From: DATMER01 sp035556715
GTDB taxonomy: Bacteria > Acidobacteriota > Thermoanaerobaculia > Multivoradales > UBA5704
Assembly: GCA_035556715.1 (NCBI GenBank)
Contig: DATMER010000125.1
Span: forward strand, 38,668-102,667
Length of the DNA stretch: 64,000 bases
Reading direction: 5' to 3'
In this document: in pieces, positions 38,911 through 49,226 of the stretch
How positions within the stretch are numbered: position 1 is the first letter of the stretch
How the letters are laid out: every line of letters begins with the position of its first letter
Translations under genes and position numbers: made by a program
Notes under the pieces: model-generated
Told to the model about the DNA's origin: nothing
What the model saw: the letters and a program-made list of their open reading frames with translations, nothing else
Databases searched by the model: none

Positions 38911-40633
38911 GCGACGCCTTCGCGCGGCAGCGGCCCTCGCGCTGCTGCTCGCCGGGCTCCTGCCGGCGGCCCTGGCTGCCGAGACGACCTCGTCCGCCCA
39001 GGCGACCGGCGTCGAGATGACGGCCCCGGTGCGGCGGACGCTCAAGCAACTCGAGGAGCAGTGGCTGCAGTGGATCGTCAAGAACGACCGCCAGAGCTCC
39101 GAGAGCGGGGCCAACGACCTCCTGGCCACCGCGCGCCAGCTCGGGATCACGCGCCTGCCGGACCTCTCGGCCGGCGCCATTGCGAAGGGCCTCCAGGCCG
39201 CGGAAAAGGGCGACTTCCGGCGCGCCCGCTGGGCTCTGGCCGCGGCCGAGAAGCTCGACCCCGGGCGCTCCGACACGGCCTTTGCCGAGGCGGCCGTGTC
39301 CCGGAAGGAACGGGCCTGGGGAGGGATGATCTCCTCCACCTTCCGGGGGTACGCGCGGCTGTTCTCCCTCCCTCTGGAGCGCTACCTCTGGCTCCAGAGC
39401 CTCCTCATCTGGACCCTGACGCTGCTGCTGCTGGCGGGCGCGCTCTTCATCGCCGTGCAGATGGCCGCGAAGGGCGGGGAGCTCTACCAATCCATGATCG
39501 CCCTGTTCGGCCGCTGGCTGCCACGCCCCGTGGCCGTGGCCGTCACCGCGATCGTGCTGCTCTGGCCCCTGGCCCTGCCGTCCGGCCTGCTCTGGCTGCC
39601 GCTCTTCTGGTCCCTGCTCCTGTGGAGCTACTCCTCGGCGAGCGAGCGCACGGTGATGGTGGCCCTCTGGCTCCTCGTGGCCGTGGCACCCCTGCTGGTC
39701 ACCGAGCAGCGGCGGCAGGTGGCGGTGATGTTCTCGCCTCCGGTCCAGGCCATGGAGAGCCTGGACCAGCACCGGCTCTACGGCGGACTGTTTACCGATC
39801 TCGGCGCGCTGCAGACCCTGCTGCCCGACAGCCCCGCGGTCAAGCACCTGCTCGGCGACGTCCACCGCTCCCTGAACCAGTGGGACGTGGCCCGGTCGCT
39901 CTACCGCCAGGTACTGGAGAAGGAGCCCGAGAACACCTCGGCGCTGATGAACCTGGGCGCGTACTTCTTCCTCAAGGGAGACTTCGGCAACGCGATCCAG
40001 CACTTCCAGAAGGTCTCGACCGTGGACGCTGAGAACGCCGCGGCGCAGTTCAACCTGAGCCAGGCCTACTCCGAGTCGTACCTGTTCGACGAATCGCGAC
40101 AGGCGCTGGCCCGGGCGCGGCAGATCGACGACGCGCGGGTCGTCGTCTGGGTGAAGAACCTGAGCCAGCAGCGGGTGGTGGCCAACAACGGCGGCATGAT
40201 CCGCATCCCGGAGATCCGCAGGGAGCTGCTGGAGACCTGGCGCCGGCAGGAGGGGAAAGACGAGCGCCTGGCGCTGTTCCGGCGCGGCCTGCCGGTCCTG
40301 GTCTCCGCGCTGCTGATCCTGGTGGCGGTGGCCCTGCACTTCGTCCGGCGCACCGAGTGGCCGGAGCCGGCAGGGGAGCGCCGCTCGCTCGGCCCCTGGG
40401 GACGCGCCCTGCTGCCGGGGTTCCGCTCCGCCGAGGCGGGAGAGGGGGCGAGATCCTATGCCTCCCTCCTCCTCCCCCTGGGCCTCTTGATGCTCCCGTT
40501 CTTCCAGAAAATCGGATATCGCATCCCCTGGGGGTATGATCCGGGGAACGCCGTTTCCTGGATCGTCGCGATCACGGGGCTCGTGCTCTTGCTCGGGGCA
40601 CGGCTCCGGCTGGAACGGCGCAACGAGGTCTGA
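38891..40633 (+). CDS. TPR-containing membrane protein
   Basis: The 580-residue protein has a signal peptide (ALALLLAGLLPAALA), helices resembling TPR units, a central block of three or four membrane helices (about 172-285), a cluster of TPR units (LLGDVHRSLNQWDVARSLYR, then LMNLGAYFFLKGDFGNAIQH, then FNLSQAYSESYLFDESRQAL) and two C-terminal helices. I do not recognise a specific family. It overlaps the DUF1844 gene and precedes the DUF4388 gene, so a joint membrane or motility-type function is possible. Confidence 0.75.
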   Translation: MSRSAAERRLRAAAALALLLAGLLPAALAAETTSSAQATGVEMTAPVRRTLKQLEEQWLQWIVKNDRQSSESGANDLLATARQLGITRLPDLSAGAIAKGLQAAEKGDFRRARWALAAAEKLDPGRSDTAFAEAAVSRKERAWGGMISSTFRGYARLFSLPLERYLWLQSLLIWTLTLLLLAGALFIAVQMAAKGGELYQSMIALFGRWLPRPVAVAVTAIVLLWPLALPSGLLWLPLFWSLLLWSYSSASERTVMVALWLLVAVAPLLVTEQRRQVAVMFSPPVQAMESLDQHRLYGGLFTDLGALQTLLPDSPAVKHLLGDVHRSLNQWDVARSLYRQVLEKEPENTSALMNLGAYFFLKGDFGNAIQHFQKVSTVDAENAAAQFNLSQAYSESYLFDESRQALARARQIDDARVVVWVKNLSQQRVVANNGGMIRIPEIRRELLETWRRQEGKDERLALFRRGLPVLVSALLILVAVALHFVRRTEWPEPAGERRSLGPWGRALLPGFRSAEAGEGARSYASLLLPLGLLMLPFFQKIGYRIPWGYDPGNAVSWIVAITGLVLLLGARLRLERRNEV

Positions 40634-40659
40634 CCCAATGTCGATCCGAGGTTAACGGA

Positions 40660-41841
40660 ATGGCAGTCGAAGGCACCCTGGAAGTCTTCAAGCTCCCGGA
40701 GATCCTGCAGATGATCTCCCAGCAGCGGAAGACTGGCATCCTGACGGTCCAGGGCCAGCAGGACATCATCGCCGTGTCCTTCCTTCAGGGGCAGATCGTC
40801 ACGGTCGACTCCCTCAACCAGACCCAGGAGGAGGGGCTGGCCCAGATCCTGGTCAAGGAGGGGCTGCTCACCGCCGCCCAGTTCTCCCGCGCCTCCGCCG
40901 AGCATCAGAGCGGCGGCGCGCGCCTGTTCGACCTCCTCGTCGAGCGCAACTACGTGCAGCGCGAGGCCCTGCTCCGCGCCCTCCGGCTCCACGCCACGCG
41001 GCTGCTCGGCGAGCTGATGCGCTGGGACAAGGGGGAGTTCAAGTTCTACGGCGGCGACGAGGTTCCCTTCGAGGAGGGCTTCGTCCCCATCACGGTGGAG
41101 GAGATCCTCGCCCGTTCGGGCCCCGTGCCCGTCCCCGCCGCGGGGCCCCGGCCTGTCCCCGCGCCCTCCGCTCCAGCCGTCGAGCCCCCGGCTCCGGCGG
41201 CGGCCACCTCCACGGTCTCCACGGTCTCCACGGCTGCGCGGCCGGGGCTCAGGGTCGTCCGCCGGGAGGGAACGATGCCCGCGGACCGGCCCACCCTGTC
41301 CTCGGTCACCCCGATGCCGGAGTCGGCCGAGGATGAGGAGCCGGAGACGACCGGCCCGTTCCGCAAGATGCGGGTGGAGGCGGGGGAGGGGCGCCGGCCG
41401 GTGCTGCCGATGGCCGCGGCGGCCATTCTCGCCACGCTGGCCCTGCTCGTCCTCTTCCTCGCTCCCGCGGCCGTGGTCATCCCCTTCCCCTGGCAGGAGG
41501 AGGAGCGGCTCGCCCTGGTTCACGAGCAGAGGGCGTCGCTCTACCTGAAGATCGACCGCGCGGCCAAGACCTGGTTCCTTCTCGAAGGACGCTTTCCCGA
41601 GCGTCTGAGCCAACTCGTCGAGGCCGGGTTCCTCTCGCCCGGCGACCTGGCGGATCCACAGGGGCGCCCGTTCCAGTACTCCGCCACCGAGGAGAGCTAT
41701 ACGCTCCAGCCCCTGGTGGACGGCAAGCCGCTGGAAGGGGAGGAGGCGACCGAGGCGATCACGGGCAACTTCCTCCTGGACCCGGGTTTCCTGGCCCTCC
41801 CAACCGAGTCCTCGGCCCAGCCGCTCGTCCTCCTCGATTAG
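40660..41841 (+). CDS. DUF4388-domain (PatA-N-like) protein with TM segment
   Basis: The 393-residue protein opens with a DUF4388/PatA-type domain (EGTLEVFKLPEILQMISQQ, then KTGILTVQGQ and GQIVTVDS), followed by helices (EGLAQILVKEGLLTAAQF). A Pro/Ala-rich low-complexity linker leads to one membrane segment (about 248-270, MAAAAILATLALLVLFLAPA) and a soluble C-terminal domain of ~110 residues. PatA-N domains occur in signalling proteins linked to gliding and gene regulation in Myxococcota and cyanobacteria. The start at 40660 lies 26 bases after the previous stop. Confidence 0.82.
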   Translation: MAVEGTLEVFKLPEILQMISQQRKTGILTVQGQQDIIAVSFLQGQIVTVDSLNQTQEEGLAQILVKEGLLTAAQFSRASAEHQSGGARLFDLLVERNYVQREALLRALRLHATRLLGELMRWDKGEFKFYGGDEVPFEEGFVPITVEEILARSGPVPVPAAGPRPVPAPSAPAVEPPAPAAATSTVSTVSTAARPGLRVVRREGTMPADRPTLSSVTPMPESAEDEEPETTGPFRKMRVEAGEGRRPVLPMAAAAILATLALLVLFLAPAAVVIPFPWQEEERLALVHEQRASLYLKIDRAAKTWFLLEGRFPERLSQLVEAGFLSPGDLADPQGRPFQYSATEESYTLQPLVDGKPLEGEEATEAITGNFLLDPGFLALPTESSAQPLVLLD

Positions 41842-41883
41842 CTCGGAATAAATCTGCGTCTCAATTTGTCAGATAGAGTGTCG

Positions 41884-41919
41884 GTCAAAGTTGACTGACT
41901 TCCACTAAGGATTTAGACT
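41884..41919 (+). promoter_or_regulatory. dnaK promoter with a palindrome over the -35 box
   Basis: TTGACT (41891-41896) and TAGACT (41914-41919) are 17 bases apart, a good sigma-70-type pair, about 44 bases before the dnaK start. GTCAA-AG-TTGAC (41884-41895) is a perfect 5-bp palindrome overlapping the -35 box. I found neither CIRCE nor a HAIR-type HspR site. Operator function is inferred. Confidence 0.5.
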
Positions 41920-41962
41920 ATCCCGGCGAAGTTAGAGATAAGGACGAAGAGGAGGAAGACGC

Positions 41963-43885
<1,923 letters not shown>

Positions 43886-43896
43886 GAAGGTAGATC

Positions 43897-44346
43897 ATGG
43901 CGCTCAAGAAGACCTACCTCGAAGAGCTGGCCCGCATCCAGGACCGGATCAACAGCCTCTTCGAGCAGGCTCTCCTGCCCTCGGAGTACGAAGACCGCGA
44001 AGGGGGCCTCCCCGGCCTCTGGGCCCCCGCGGTCGACGTCATCGAGACCGAGGACTCCTATCTCCTCTTCGCCGAGCTGCCGGGGGTTCGCAAGGAGGAC
44101 ATCCAGCTCAACGTCCGGGACCGGCGGCTGGAGCTCACCGGCCGCCGCCAGCCCCTCGGCGAGAACCGCAATTTCCTCCGCATGGAGCGGAGCTACGGAC
44201 CCTTCCGCCGCGCGTTCGACCTGGGAGCGCCGGTGGAAACCGAGGCCATCACCGCCGACTTCGAGGCCGGCATCCTCCGGATCCACGTCCCGAAGCGCGC
44301 GGCCGGGGCATCGATGATCACCACGGTGCAGGTGAGGGAGGAGTAG
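43897..44346 (+). CDS. Hsp20/alpha-crystallin small heat-shock protein
   Basis: The 149-residue protein has the alpha-crystallin domain (about 45-145): WAPAVDVIETEDSYLLFAEL, LPGVRKEDIQLNV, RRLELTGRR and a G-I-L-R-I-H beta strand near the end. It holds unfolding proteins for DnaK. It starts 11 bases after dnaK and ends six bases before the MerR-type gene. Confidence 0.95.
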   Translation: MALKKTYLEELARIQDRINSLFEQALLPSEYEDREGGLPGLWAPAVDVIETEDSYLLFAELPGVRKEDIQLNVRDRRLELTGRRQPLGENRNFLRMERSYGPFRRAFDLGAPVETEAITADFEAGILRIHVPKRAAGASMITTVQVREE

Positions 44347-44352
44347 CAGCCC

Positions 44353-44736
44353 ATGCCTACCCGGCGACGCAAGTCCGAGCAGAAGTACGTGATGATCAGC
44401 GTGGTGGCCGAGCGCTACGCCATCCATCCCCAAACCCTCCGGCTCTACGAGCGCGAGGGCCTGATCAAGCCCACGCGGAGCGCCGGCAACACCCGTCTCT
44501 ACGACGAGGAGGCCCTCCGCCGCCTGGAGATCATCCTCACCTTGACGCGCGAGCTGGGGGTCAACCTGGCCGGCGTCGAGGTGATCCTGAACATGAAGGA
44601 GCGGATGGACCAGATGCAGGGCGAGGTGGACCGGCTCCTCCAGTTCGTCAGAGAGATCGCCCAGGAGCGCCGCCAGGAGGGCCAGCAGCACGCCCTCATC
44701 AAGCTCGACGGCGGACCGCTGATGCCGCGGCGCTGA
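44353..44736 (+). CDS. hspR: MerR-family regulator, HspR-like
   Basis: The 127-residue protein has a MerR winged helix (MISVVAERYAIHPQTLRLYE, then REGLIKPTRSAGNTRLYDEE) and a coiled-coil dimer region with a short C-terminal tail. HspR represses heat-shock operons with DnaK as co-repressor and is usually encoded in the dnaK operon, as here. The palindrome over the dnaK -35 box is a candidate site. Confidence 0.85.
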   Translation: MPTRRRKSEQKYVMISVVAERYAIHPQTLRLYEREGLIKPTRSAGNTRLYDEEALRRLEIILTLTRELGVNLAGVEVILNMKERMDQMQGEVDRLLQFVREIAQERRQEGQQHALIKLDGGPLMPRR

Positions 44737-44753
44737 CCCGAAGTTTGGGCTTG

Positions 44754-44983
44754 TAGAGACGCCCCAGTACGCTGGCACGATTCTGCCGGGTGTAAAGGGT
44801 CGGGGCGTCTCATGGCTCCAGCGACCACCAACGCCAGCCACCACCAACCCGACGCCAGCCACCACCAACGCCGGCAGCACGCGGTGGAACCACCGTTCCC
44901 TGCGGGGTTTTCACACCGCGGGGAGGAGACGCCCCGACCGTGTTCACCCGGCAGGATCGTGCCAGCGTACTGGGGCGTCTCTA
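44754..44983. mobile_element. MITE-like element with 58-bp inverted repeats ending in TA
   Basis: The arms 44754-44811 and 44926-44983 are inverted copies with 54 of 58 positions matching, counted by hand. Each arm is itself bounded by GAGACGCCCC and GGGGCGTCTC. The element starts and ends with TA, the target duplication of IS630/Tc1-mariner-type elements. The 114-base interior has short direct repeats of CCACCAACGCCAG type and no gene. It sits between hspR and the ATPase gene. Confidence 0.75.
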
Positions 44984-45031
44984 CGGTCCTGCCATGGGGA
45001 ACCGCCGATGCCCGCGTGCTACCATTCGCGC

Positions 45032-45874
45032 ATGCAGCCGAGCGCATCGCCAGGTCCCTGCCCGATCTGCGGAGGGAGGGGCTGGGTCGTGTCCCTGGAC
45101 GGCGGAGCGGGCCGCGCCAGCGCCTGCTCCTGCCGGGACCGCGATGCCGTGGCGCGCCTGCTCGAAGCCGCGGGCATCCCCCCCCGCTACCGCCACTGCC
45201 GGCTCTCCAACTTCCAGGTCACCATCGAGTCGGCGTCCATGCGCGACCAGCTCACCCAGGCGCGCACCGTGGCCCAGCAGTACGCGGAAGGGTTCCTCCT
45301 CGAAGGCGGCAGGTTCCGCGAGTCGGGCCTGTTCTTCTTCGGCCCTCCCGGCACGGGCAAGACCCATCTCGCGGTCGGAGTCCTCGTGGACGTGGTCGAG
45401 CGCTACCGGGTCCACGCCCGCTTCGCCGAGTTCACCTCGCTGATCCACCAGATCCAGGCGACCTTCGACCCGGGCTCGCCCGAGTCGAAGCGCGAGATCC
45501 TCGACCCCCTGGTCGGAGCGGAGCTGCTGGTCCTCGACGAGCTCGGCTCGCAGCAGGCCACCCCCTGGGTGCGCGACATCCTCTACCTGATCATCAACCA
45601 CCGGTACACCCACCGGCTGCCGACCCTGTTCACGACCAACTATCTGCTGGACGCGGGAGCGAGCCGCGCGGTGAAGCCCCGGGGCCTCGTCCGCAGCCTG
45701 GACCGCGGCCGCGACGCCGAGCCCCTCGCGGCCGTGCCCGAGGAGAAGCTTCTCGCCTCCCGCCTGCCGGCCATGCTCGTCAGCCGCCTCTACGAGATGG
45801 CCCAGCCGGTGGCGCTCACCACCGTGGAGGACTTCCGGAGGGAGCACAAGGTCCACGGGGCCTATCAACGATGA
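45032..45874 (+). CDS. DnaC/IstB-like AAA+ ATP-binding protein with N-terminal zinc-finger motif
   Basis: The ~280-residue protein begins with a Cys-rich segment (CPICGGRGW, then ACSCRDRD) likely to bind zinc. The AAA+ core has Walker A FFGPPGTGKTHLAVGV, Walker B LLVLDELGSQ and a sensor-type LPTLFTTNY. This matches DnaC/DnaI helicase-loader-like proteins. ATG 45008 is in frame upstream; no strong ribosome site separates them, and ATG 45032 places the zinc motif next to the start. Its stop overlaps the SpoIID-like start (ATGA). Confidence 0.85.
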   Translation: MQPSASPGPCPICGGRGWVVSLDGGAGRASACSCRDRDAVARLLEAAGIPPRYRHCRLSNFQVTIESASMRDQLTQARTVAQQYAEGFLLEGGRFRESGLFFFGPPGTGKTHLAVGVLVDVVERYRVHARFAEFTSLIHQIQATFDPGSPESKREILDPLVGAELLVLDELGSQQATPWVRDILYLIINHRYTHRLPTLFTTNYLLDAGASRAVKPRGLVRSLDRGRDAEPLAAVPEEKLLASRLPAMLVSRLYEMAQPVALTTVEDFRREHKVHGAYQR

Positions 45875-48108
45875 AGAAGACGTTCCTGATCGTCGTGCTG
45901 GCCCTGGCCTTCGGCTGCCGGACCACGACCCCGCCCCCCGTCCAGAGAACGCCCGCTCCGCCTCTCGAAACACCCGCGCCGGCTCCGGCCGAGCCGGCGC
46001 CCGAGCCGGTGCGTCCGGTCCGCCCCGAGCCGCCCGAGCCAGGGCCGGGACCCGAGGCGCCCATCGTCATCCGGGTGGGACTGGCGAGCGACCTCGAGTC
46101 CGTGGCGCTGCCGTGCTGCGAGGACGGCCTCGTCGCCGCGGTCGAGAGCCGGACCGTGCCGGTCTCCTCCGCGCTCCGGGTCGAGCCCGCCCCGGCCGGG
46201 GCCCGCAAGGGCTTCTTCCGCCTGCAGGTGGCCGCCCTCCGCGACGAGCGCCAGGCCCAGGACCTCGCCCGCCGCCTTGCCGCGGAGACCGGGCAGGTGG
46301 CCGAGGCCACCTTCGACGCCGGCATCGACCTCTACCGCGTCCGGGTGGGGCACTACGCCGTCCGCGAGGAGGCCGAGCGCGACCTGCGGCGCCTGGGGAG
46401 CATCGGCGTCATCGGCGGCTTCGTGGTCAACGACGGCGGCGGCGTCTCCGAGCCGGCGATCCGTCTGACCCAGGGCGGGATCTCCTCGACCTTTCCGGGC
46501 CGCTGGCTAACCGTCTCCCGTGCCGAGGGCGACGGCATCCGCGCCAACGGCAAGCGCTACCGAGGCCGCATCCTCGTCTACCTGAACGACCGCGGTCTGC
46601 TCAACCTGATCAACGAGGTCCCGGTGGAGCAGTACCTGCGCGGCGTGGTGCCGAGCGAGATGGGGCCCGAGCAATACAACCAGGTGGAAGCCTTGAAGGC
46701 CCAGGCCGTGGCCGCACGCACCTACACCCTGCGCAACCTGGGCGAGTTCTCCCGCGAGGGGTACGACATCTGCGCCACGCCGCGCTGCCAGGTCTACAAC
46801 GGCATGGGGGTCGAGCACCCGCTCTCGGACCGCGCCATCTCCGAGACCTCGGGGCAGGTGGTGCTCTATCAGGGCCGCCTCGCGGACACCCTCTACAGCT
46901 CCACCTGCGGCGGCCACACCGAGGACGTCAAGGTCATCTTCCCGCTCAAGCAGGAGCCCTACCTCGAAGGGGTCCCCTGCATGGAGGAGGGCGTCATGCG
47001 CCTGGCCGGCAGCCTGCCGCCGGGGCTGCCCTTCCCCGAGGGTCTTACTCAACAGCTCCTGCCGCCCGCGCCGGGCCGCCCGTCCCACGAGGTTCTGCAG
47101 GCCCGGCTGGAGCACTTGGCGCTCCTGGCCGGCCTGCCCGTCCCTCGGGAGCGGCTCGGCTCCCACGACCGTCGCGAGGTCCAGCGCTTCGTGGCCACCG
47201 CCTTCGACCTGGCCCTCGATGCCCGCCTGCTCCTCGCTCCCGAGGACGTGGCCTACCTGCTCCACGATCCGCCGAAGGACTGGAGCCAGGAGGACCTGCG
47301 CCGCGCCGCCTACCTGATCAAGAGCGGCCTCATCACCGGCCCCCTGAACCAGCCGCTCCAGCAGGAGGAGATCGAGCGCATGCTCCTGGCCCTGGCCGAG
47401 CTGCTCCAGGTCGTGCGCAGGGAGGAGGTCGCCTTCCTCGGCCTCCGCGATGCCGGTATCCAGGTCAAGCCGACGGGCAGAGACAGCCAGGAGGCGACCC
47501 ATCCTCTGCCCGGACGCCTGGCCGCCTTCCGCCGCCGGGGGGAGCTGATGACCAGCGCCTCCACCCTGGCCCTGGTGCCGGGCGACCGCCTGACCCTCTA
47601 CTGGCAGGCGGACCGGCTGATCGCTGCGGCCCAGGAGGTGGACCTCGACGGCGTGGCCTTCGACCGCAGCAGCCCTTACAGCTCCTGGACCCGCTTCCGC
47701 ACCGATACGCAGCTCGCCAAGAATGTGGACACCCGCTTCCCGGGGATCGGCTTCCGCGACCTGGAGATTCTGGACCGCGGCGAGTCCGGCCGGGTGGGGA
47801 AGATCCGCATCCAGGGCGAGAACGGGAAGGCTGTGGAGGTGGACGGCCTCGCCATCCGCTGGACCCTGGACGTGCCCGACACCCTCTTCACCGTCAAGCG
47901 CCTGGAGCCGAAGAACCGGGCAGCCGGCTGGCTTTTCACCGGCCGCGGCTTCGGACACGGCGTCGGGATGTGCCAGGTCGGCTCCTACGGCATGGCCCAG
48001 CGCGGCCACACCTACCGGGACATCCTGACCCACTACTACTCGGGCGCCGAGCTGGGCCGGGTGCGCTGGACCGGTGAGGCAGTGGGCGCGGCTGCCGCAG
48101 GCAGGTAA
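45871..48108 (+). CDS. SPOR and SpoIID/LytB-domain lipoprotein
   Basis: The 745-residue protein has a lipobox (VLALAFGC), a long Pro/Glu linker, then a SPOR-like domain (FFRLQVAALRDERQAQDLAR, about 110-175) and a SpoIID/LytB domain (LNLINEVPVEQYLRGVVPSE, VEALKAQAVAARTYTL, STCGGHTEDV). A ~250-residue helical insertion separates this from the closing GFGHGVGMCQVGSYGMAQRG motif. SpoIID-type enzymes cleave glycan strands, often those stripped of peptides by amidases, matching a role in cell separation. The large insertion is unusual. Confidence 0.88.
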   Translation: MKKTFLIVVLALAFGCRTTTPPPVQRTPAPPLETPAPAPAEPAPEPVRPVRPEPPEPGPGPEAPIVIRVGLASDLESVALPCCEDGLVAAVESRTVPVSSALRVEPAPAGARKGFFRLQVAALRDERQAQDLARRLAAETGQVAEATFDAGIDLYRVRVGHYAVREEAERDLRRLGSIGVIGGFVVNDGGGVSEPAIRLTQGGISSTFPGRWLTVSRAEGDGIRANGKRYRGRILVYLNDRGLLNLINEVPVEQYLRGVVPSEMGPEQYNQVEALKAQAVAARTYTLRNLGEFSREGYDICATPRCQVYNGMGVEHPLSDRAISETSGQVVLYQGRLADTLYSSTCGGHTEDVKVIFPLKQEPYLEGVPCMEEGVMRLAGSLPPGLPFPEGLTQQLLPPAPGRPSHEVLQARLEHLALLAGLPVPRERLGSHDRREVQRFVATAFDLALDARLLLAPEDVAYLLHDPPKDWSQEDLRRAAYLIKSGLITGPLNQPLQQEEIERMLLALAELLQVVRREEVAFLGLRDAGIQVKPTGRDSQEATHPLPGRLAAFRRRGELMTSASTLALVPGDRLTLYWQADRLIAAAQEVDLDGVAFDRSSPYSSWTRFRTDTQLAKNVDTRFPGIGFRDLEILDRGESGRVGKIRIQGENGKAVEVDGLAIRWTLDVPDTLFTVKRLEPKNRAAGWLFTGRGFGHGVGMCQVGSYGMAQRGHTYRDILTHYYSGAELGRVRWTGEAVGAAAAGR

Positions 48109-48189
48109 AGGACATAAAGGACTCAAAGGACATCAAGGACAGGTCCGGTCCCGTTGTCCTTTGGGTCCCTGCGGTCCTTTATGTCCTTT
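48107..48189. repeat. Long inverted repeat after the SpoIID-type gene
   Basis: AAAGGACATAAAGGAC (48107-48122) pairs with GTCCTTTATGTCCTTT (48174-48189); inside, CAAAGGAC (48124-48131) pairs with GTCCTTTG (48156-48163). The motif GGACATAAAGGAC-like unit also repeats directly within each arm. The first arm covers the stop codon. It could be an mRNA-end hairpin or REP-like element. Confidence 0.75.
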
Positions 48190-48214
48190 TCCCCAGCGTG
48201 CTAAGCTCCCCGAG

Positions 48215-49222
48215 ATGGCAGTGCAGGACCTTCGCGAAAGACCCGCGCTCGTACCCAGGCCGGCAGAGCCGCACCCGGAGCGCAACCCGGGCACCCCCCT
48301 GGAGCTCGACTGGGTGCGCGAGGTGCGGGTCAACACCAGCGCGGCCGAGCGCCGGGCCGCGACCCTGCCCAAGCGCCGGACCGTCAAGAAAGACTGGCAG
48401 GCCGCCTGGCACCTCCGGGCGATCACCTGCATGGACCTCACGACCCTGGCCGGGGATGACACCCCGGGCCGGGTCCGCCGCCTCTGCGCCAAGGCGCGCC
48501 AGCCGGTTCGCCGGGACCTCCTCGAAGCCCTTGGAGTCGCCCACCTCGACATCCGGGTCGCCGCGGTCTGCGTCTACCACGCTCTCGTGGCAACCGCCCG
48601 CGAGGCGCTCGAAGGCTCGGGCATCCCGGTCTGCGCCGTGTCCGCCGGCTTCCCGGCCGGGCAGAACCCGTTCCACCTCCGCCTGGCCGAGATCCGCGAG
48701 TCGGCCGGGGCCGGGGCCGGGGAGATCGATATCGTCGTCACTCGCAGTCATGTCTTGAACGGCGACTGGCAGGCCCTCTACGACGAGGTGCGCGCCTTCC
48801 GCGAAGCCTGCGGGGACGCCCACCTCAAGACCATCCTGGCCACGGGCGAGCTGGGCACCCTGCGCAACGTGGCGCGGGCGAGCCGCGTCGCCATGATGGC
48901 CGGCGCCGACTTCATCAAGACCTCCACGGGCAAGGAGAAGGTCAACGCCACCCTGCCCGTCTCTCTCGTGATGGTGCGCGCGATCCGCGACTACCACGAG
49001 CGCACCGGTCACCGCGTCGGCTTCAAGCCGGCCGGCGGGATCTCCACCGCGAAGCTGGCGGCCGACTGGCTGGCGCTGATGAAGGAGGAGCTGGGCAACG
49101 ACTGGACGCGCCCCGACCTCTTCCGGATCGGCGCCTCCAGCCTGCTGGCCGACATCGAGCGCCAGCTCGAGCACCATGCCACCGGCCGCTACTCCGCCAA
49201 CTTCCGCCACCCCGTGGGCTAG
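48215..49222 (+). CDS. deoC: Deoxyribose-phosphate aldolase
   Basis: The 335-residue protein is longer than the ~220-260 of typical DeoC, with an N-terminal extension of ~75 residues. The aldolase core has CMDLTTLAGDDTPG, VCVYHALV, the Schiff-base lysine region GADFIKTSTGKEKVNATL and FKPAGGIST. It splits 2-deoxyribose-5-phosphate to glyceraldehyde-3-phosphate and acetaldehyde. Its stop is four bases before an aldehyde dehydrogenase that could oxidise the acetaldehyde. Confidence 0.95.
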   Translation: MAVQDLRERPALVPRPAEPHPERNPGTPLELDWVREVRVNTSAAERRAATLPKRRTVKKDWQAAWHLRAITCMDLTTLAGDDTPGRVRRLCAKARQPVRRDLLEALGVAHLDIRVAAVCVYHALVATAREALEGSGIPVCAVSAGFPAGQNPFHLRLAEIRESAGAGAGEIDIVVTRSHVLNGDWQALYDEVRAFREACGDAHLKTILATGELGTLRNVARASRVAMMAGADFIKTSTGKEKVNATLPVSLVMVRAIRDYHERTGHRVGFKPAGGISTAKLAADWLALMKEELGNDWTRPDLFRIGASSLLADIERQLEHHATGRYSANFRHPVG

Positions 49223-49226
49223 CCCT

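Noticed and set aside
41842..41962. CIRCE or HAIR heat-shock operator upstream of dnaK
   Set aside because: Neither TTAGCACTC-N9-GAGTGCTAA nor CTTGAGT-N7-ACTCAAG is present.
45008..45031. Earlier ATG for the DnaC-like gene
   Set aside because: It adds eight residues outside the conserved zinc motif and has no better ribosome site; it cannot be ruled out.
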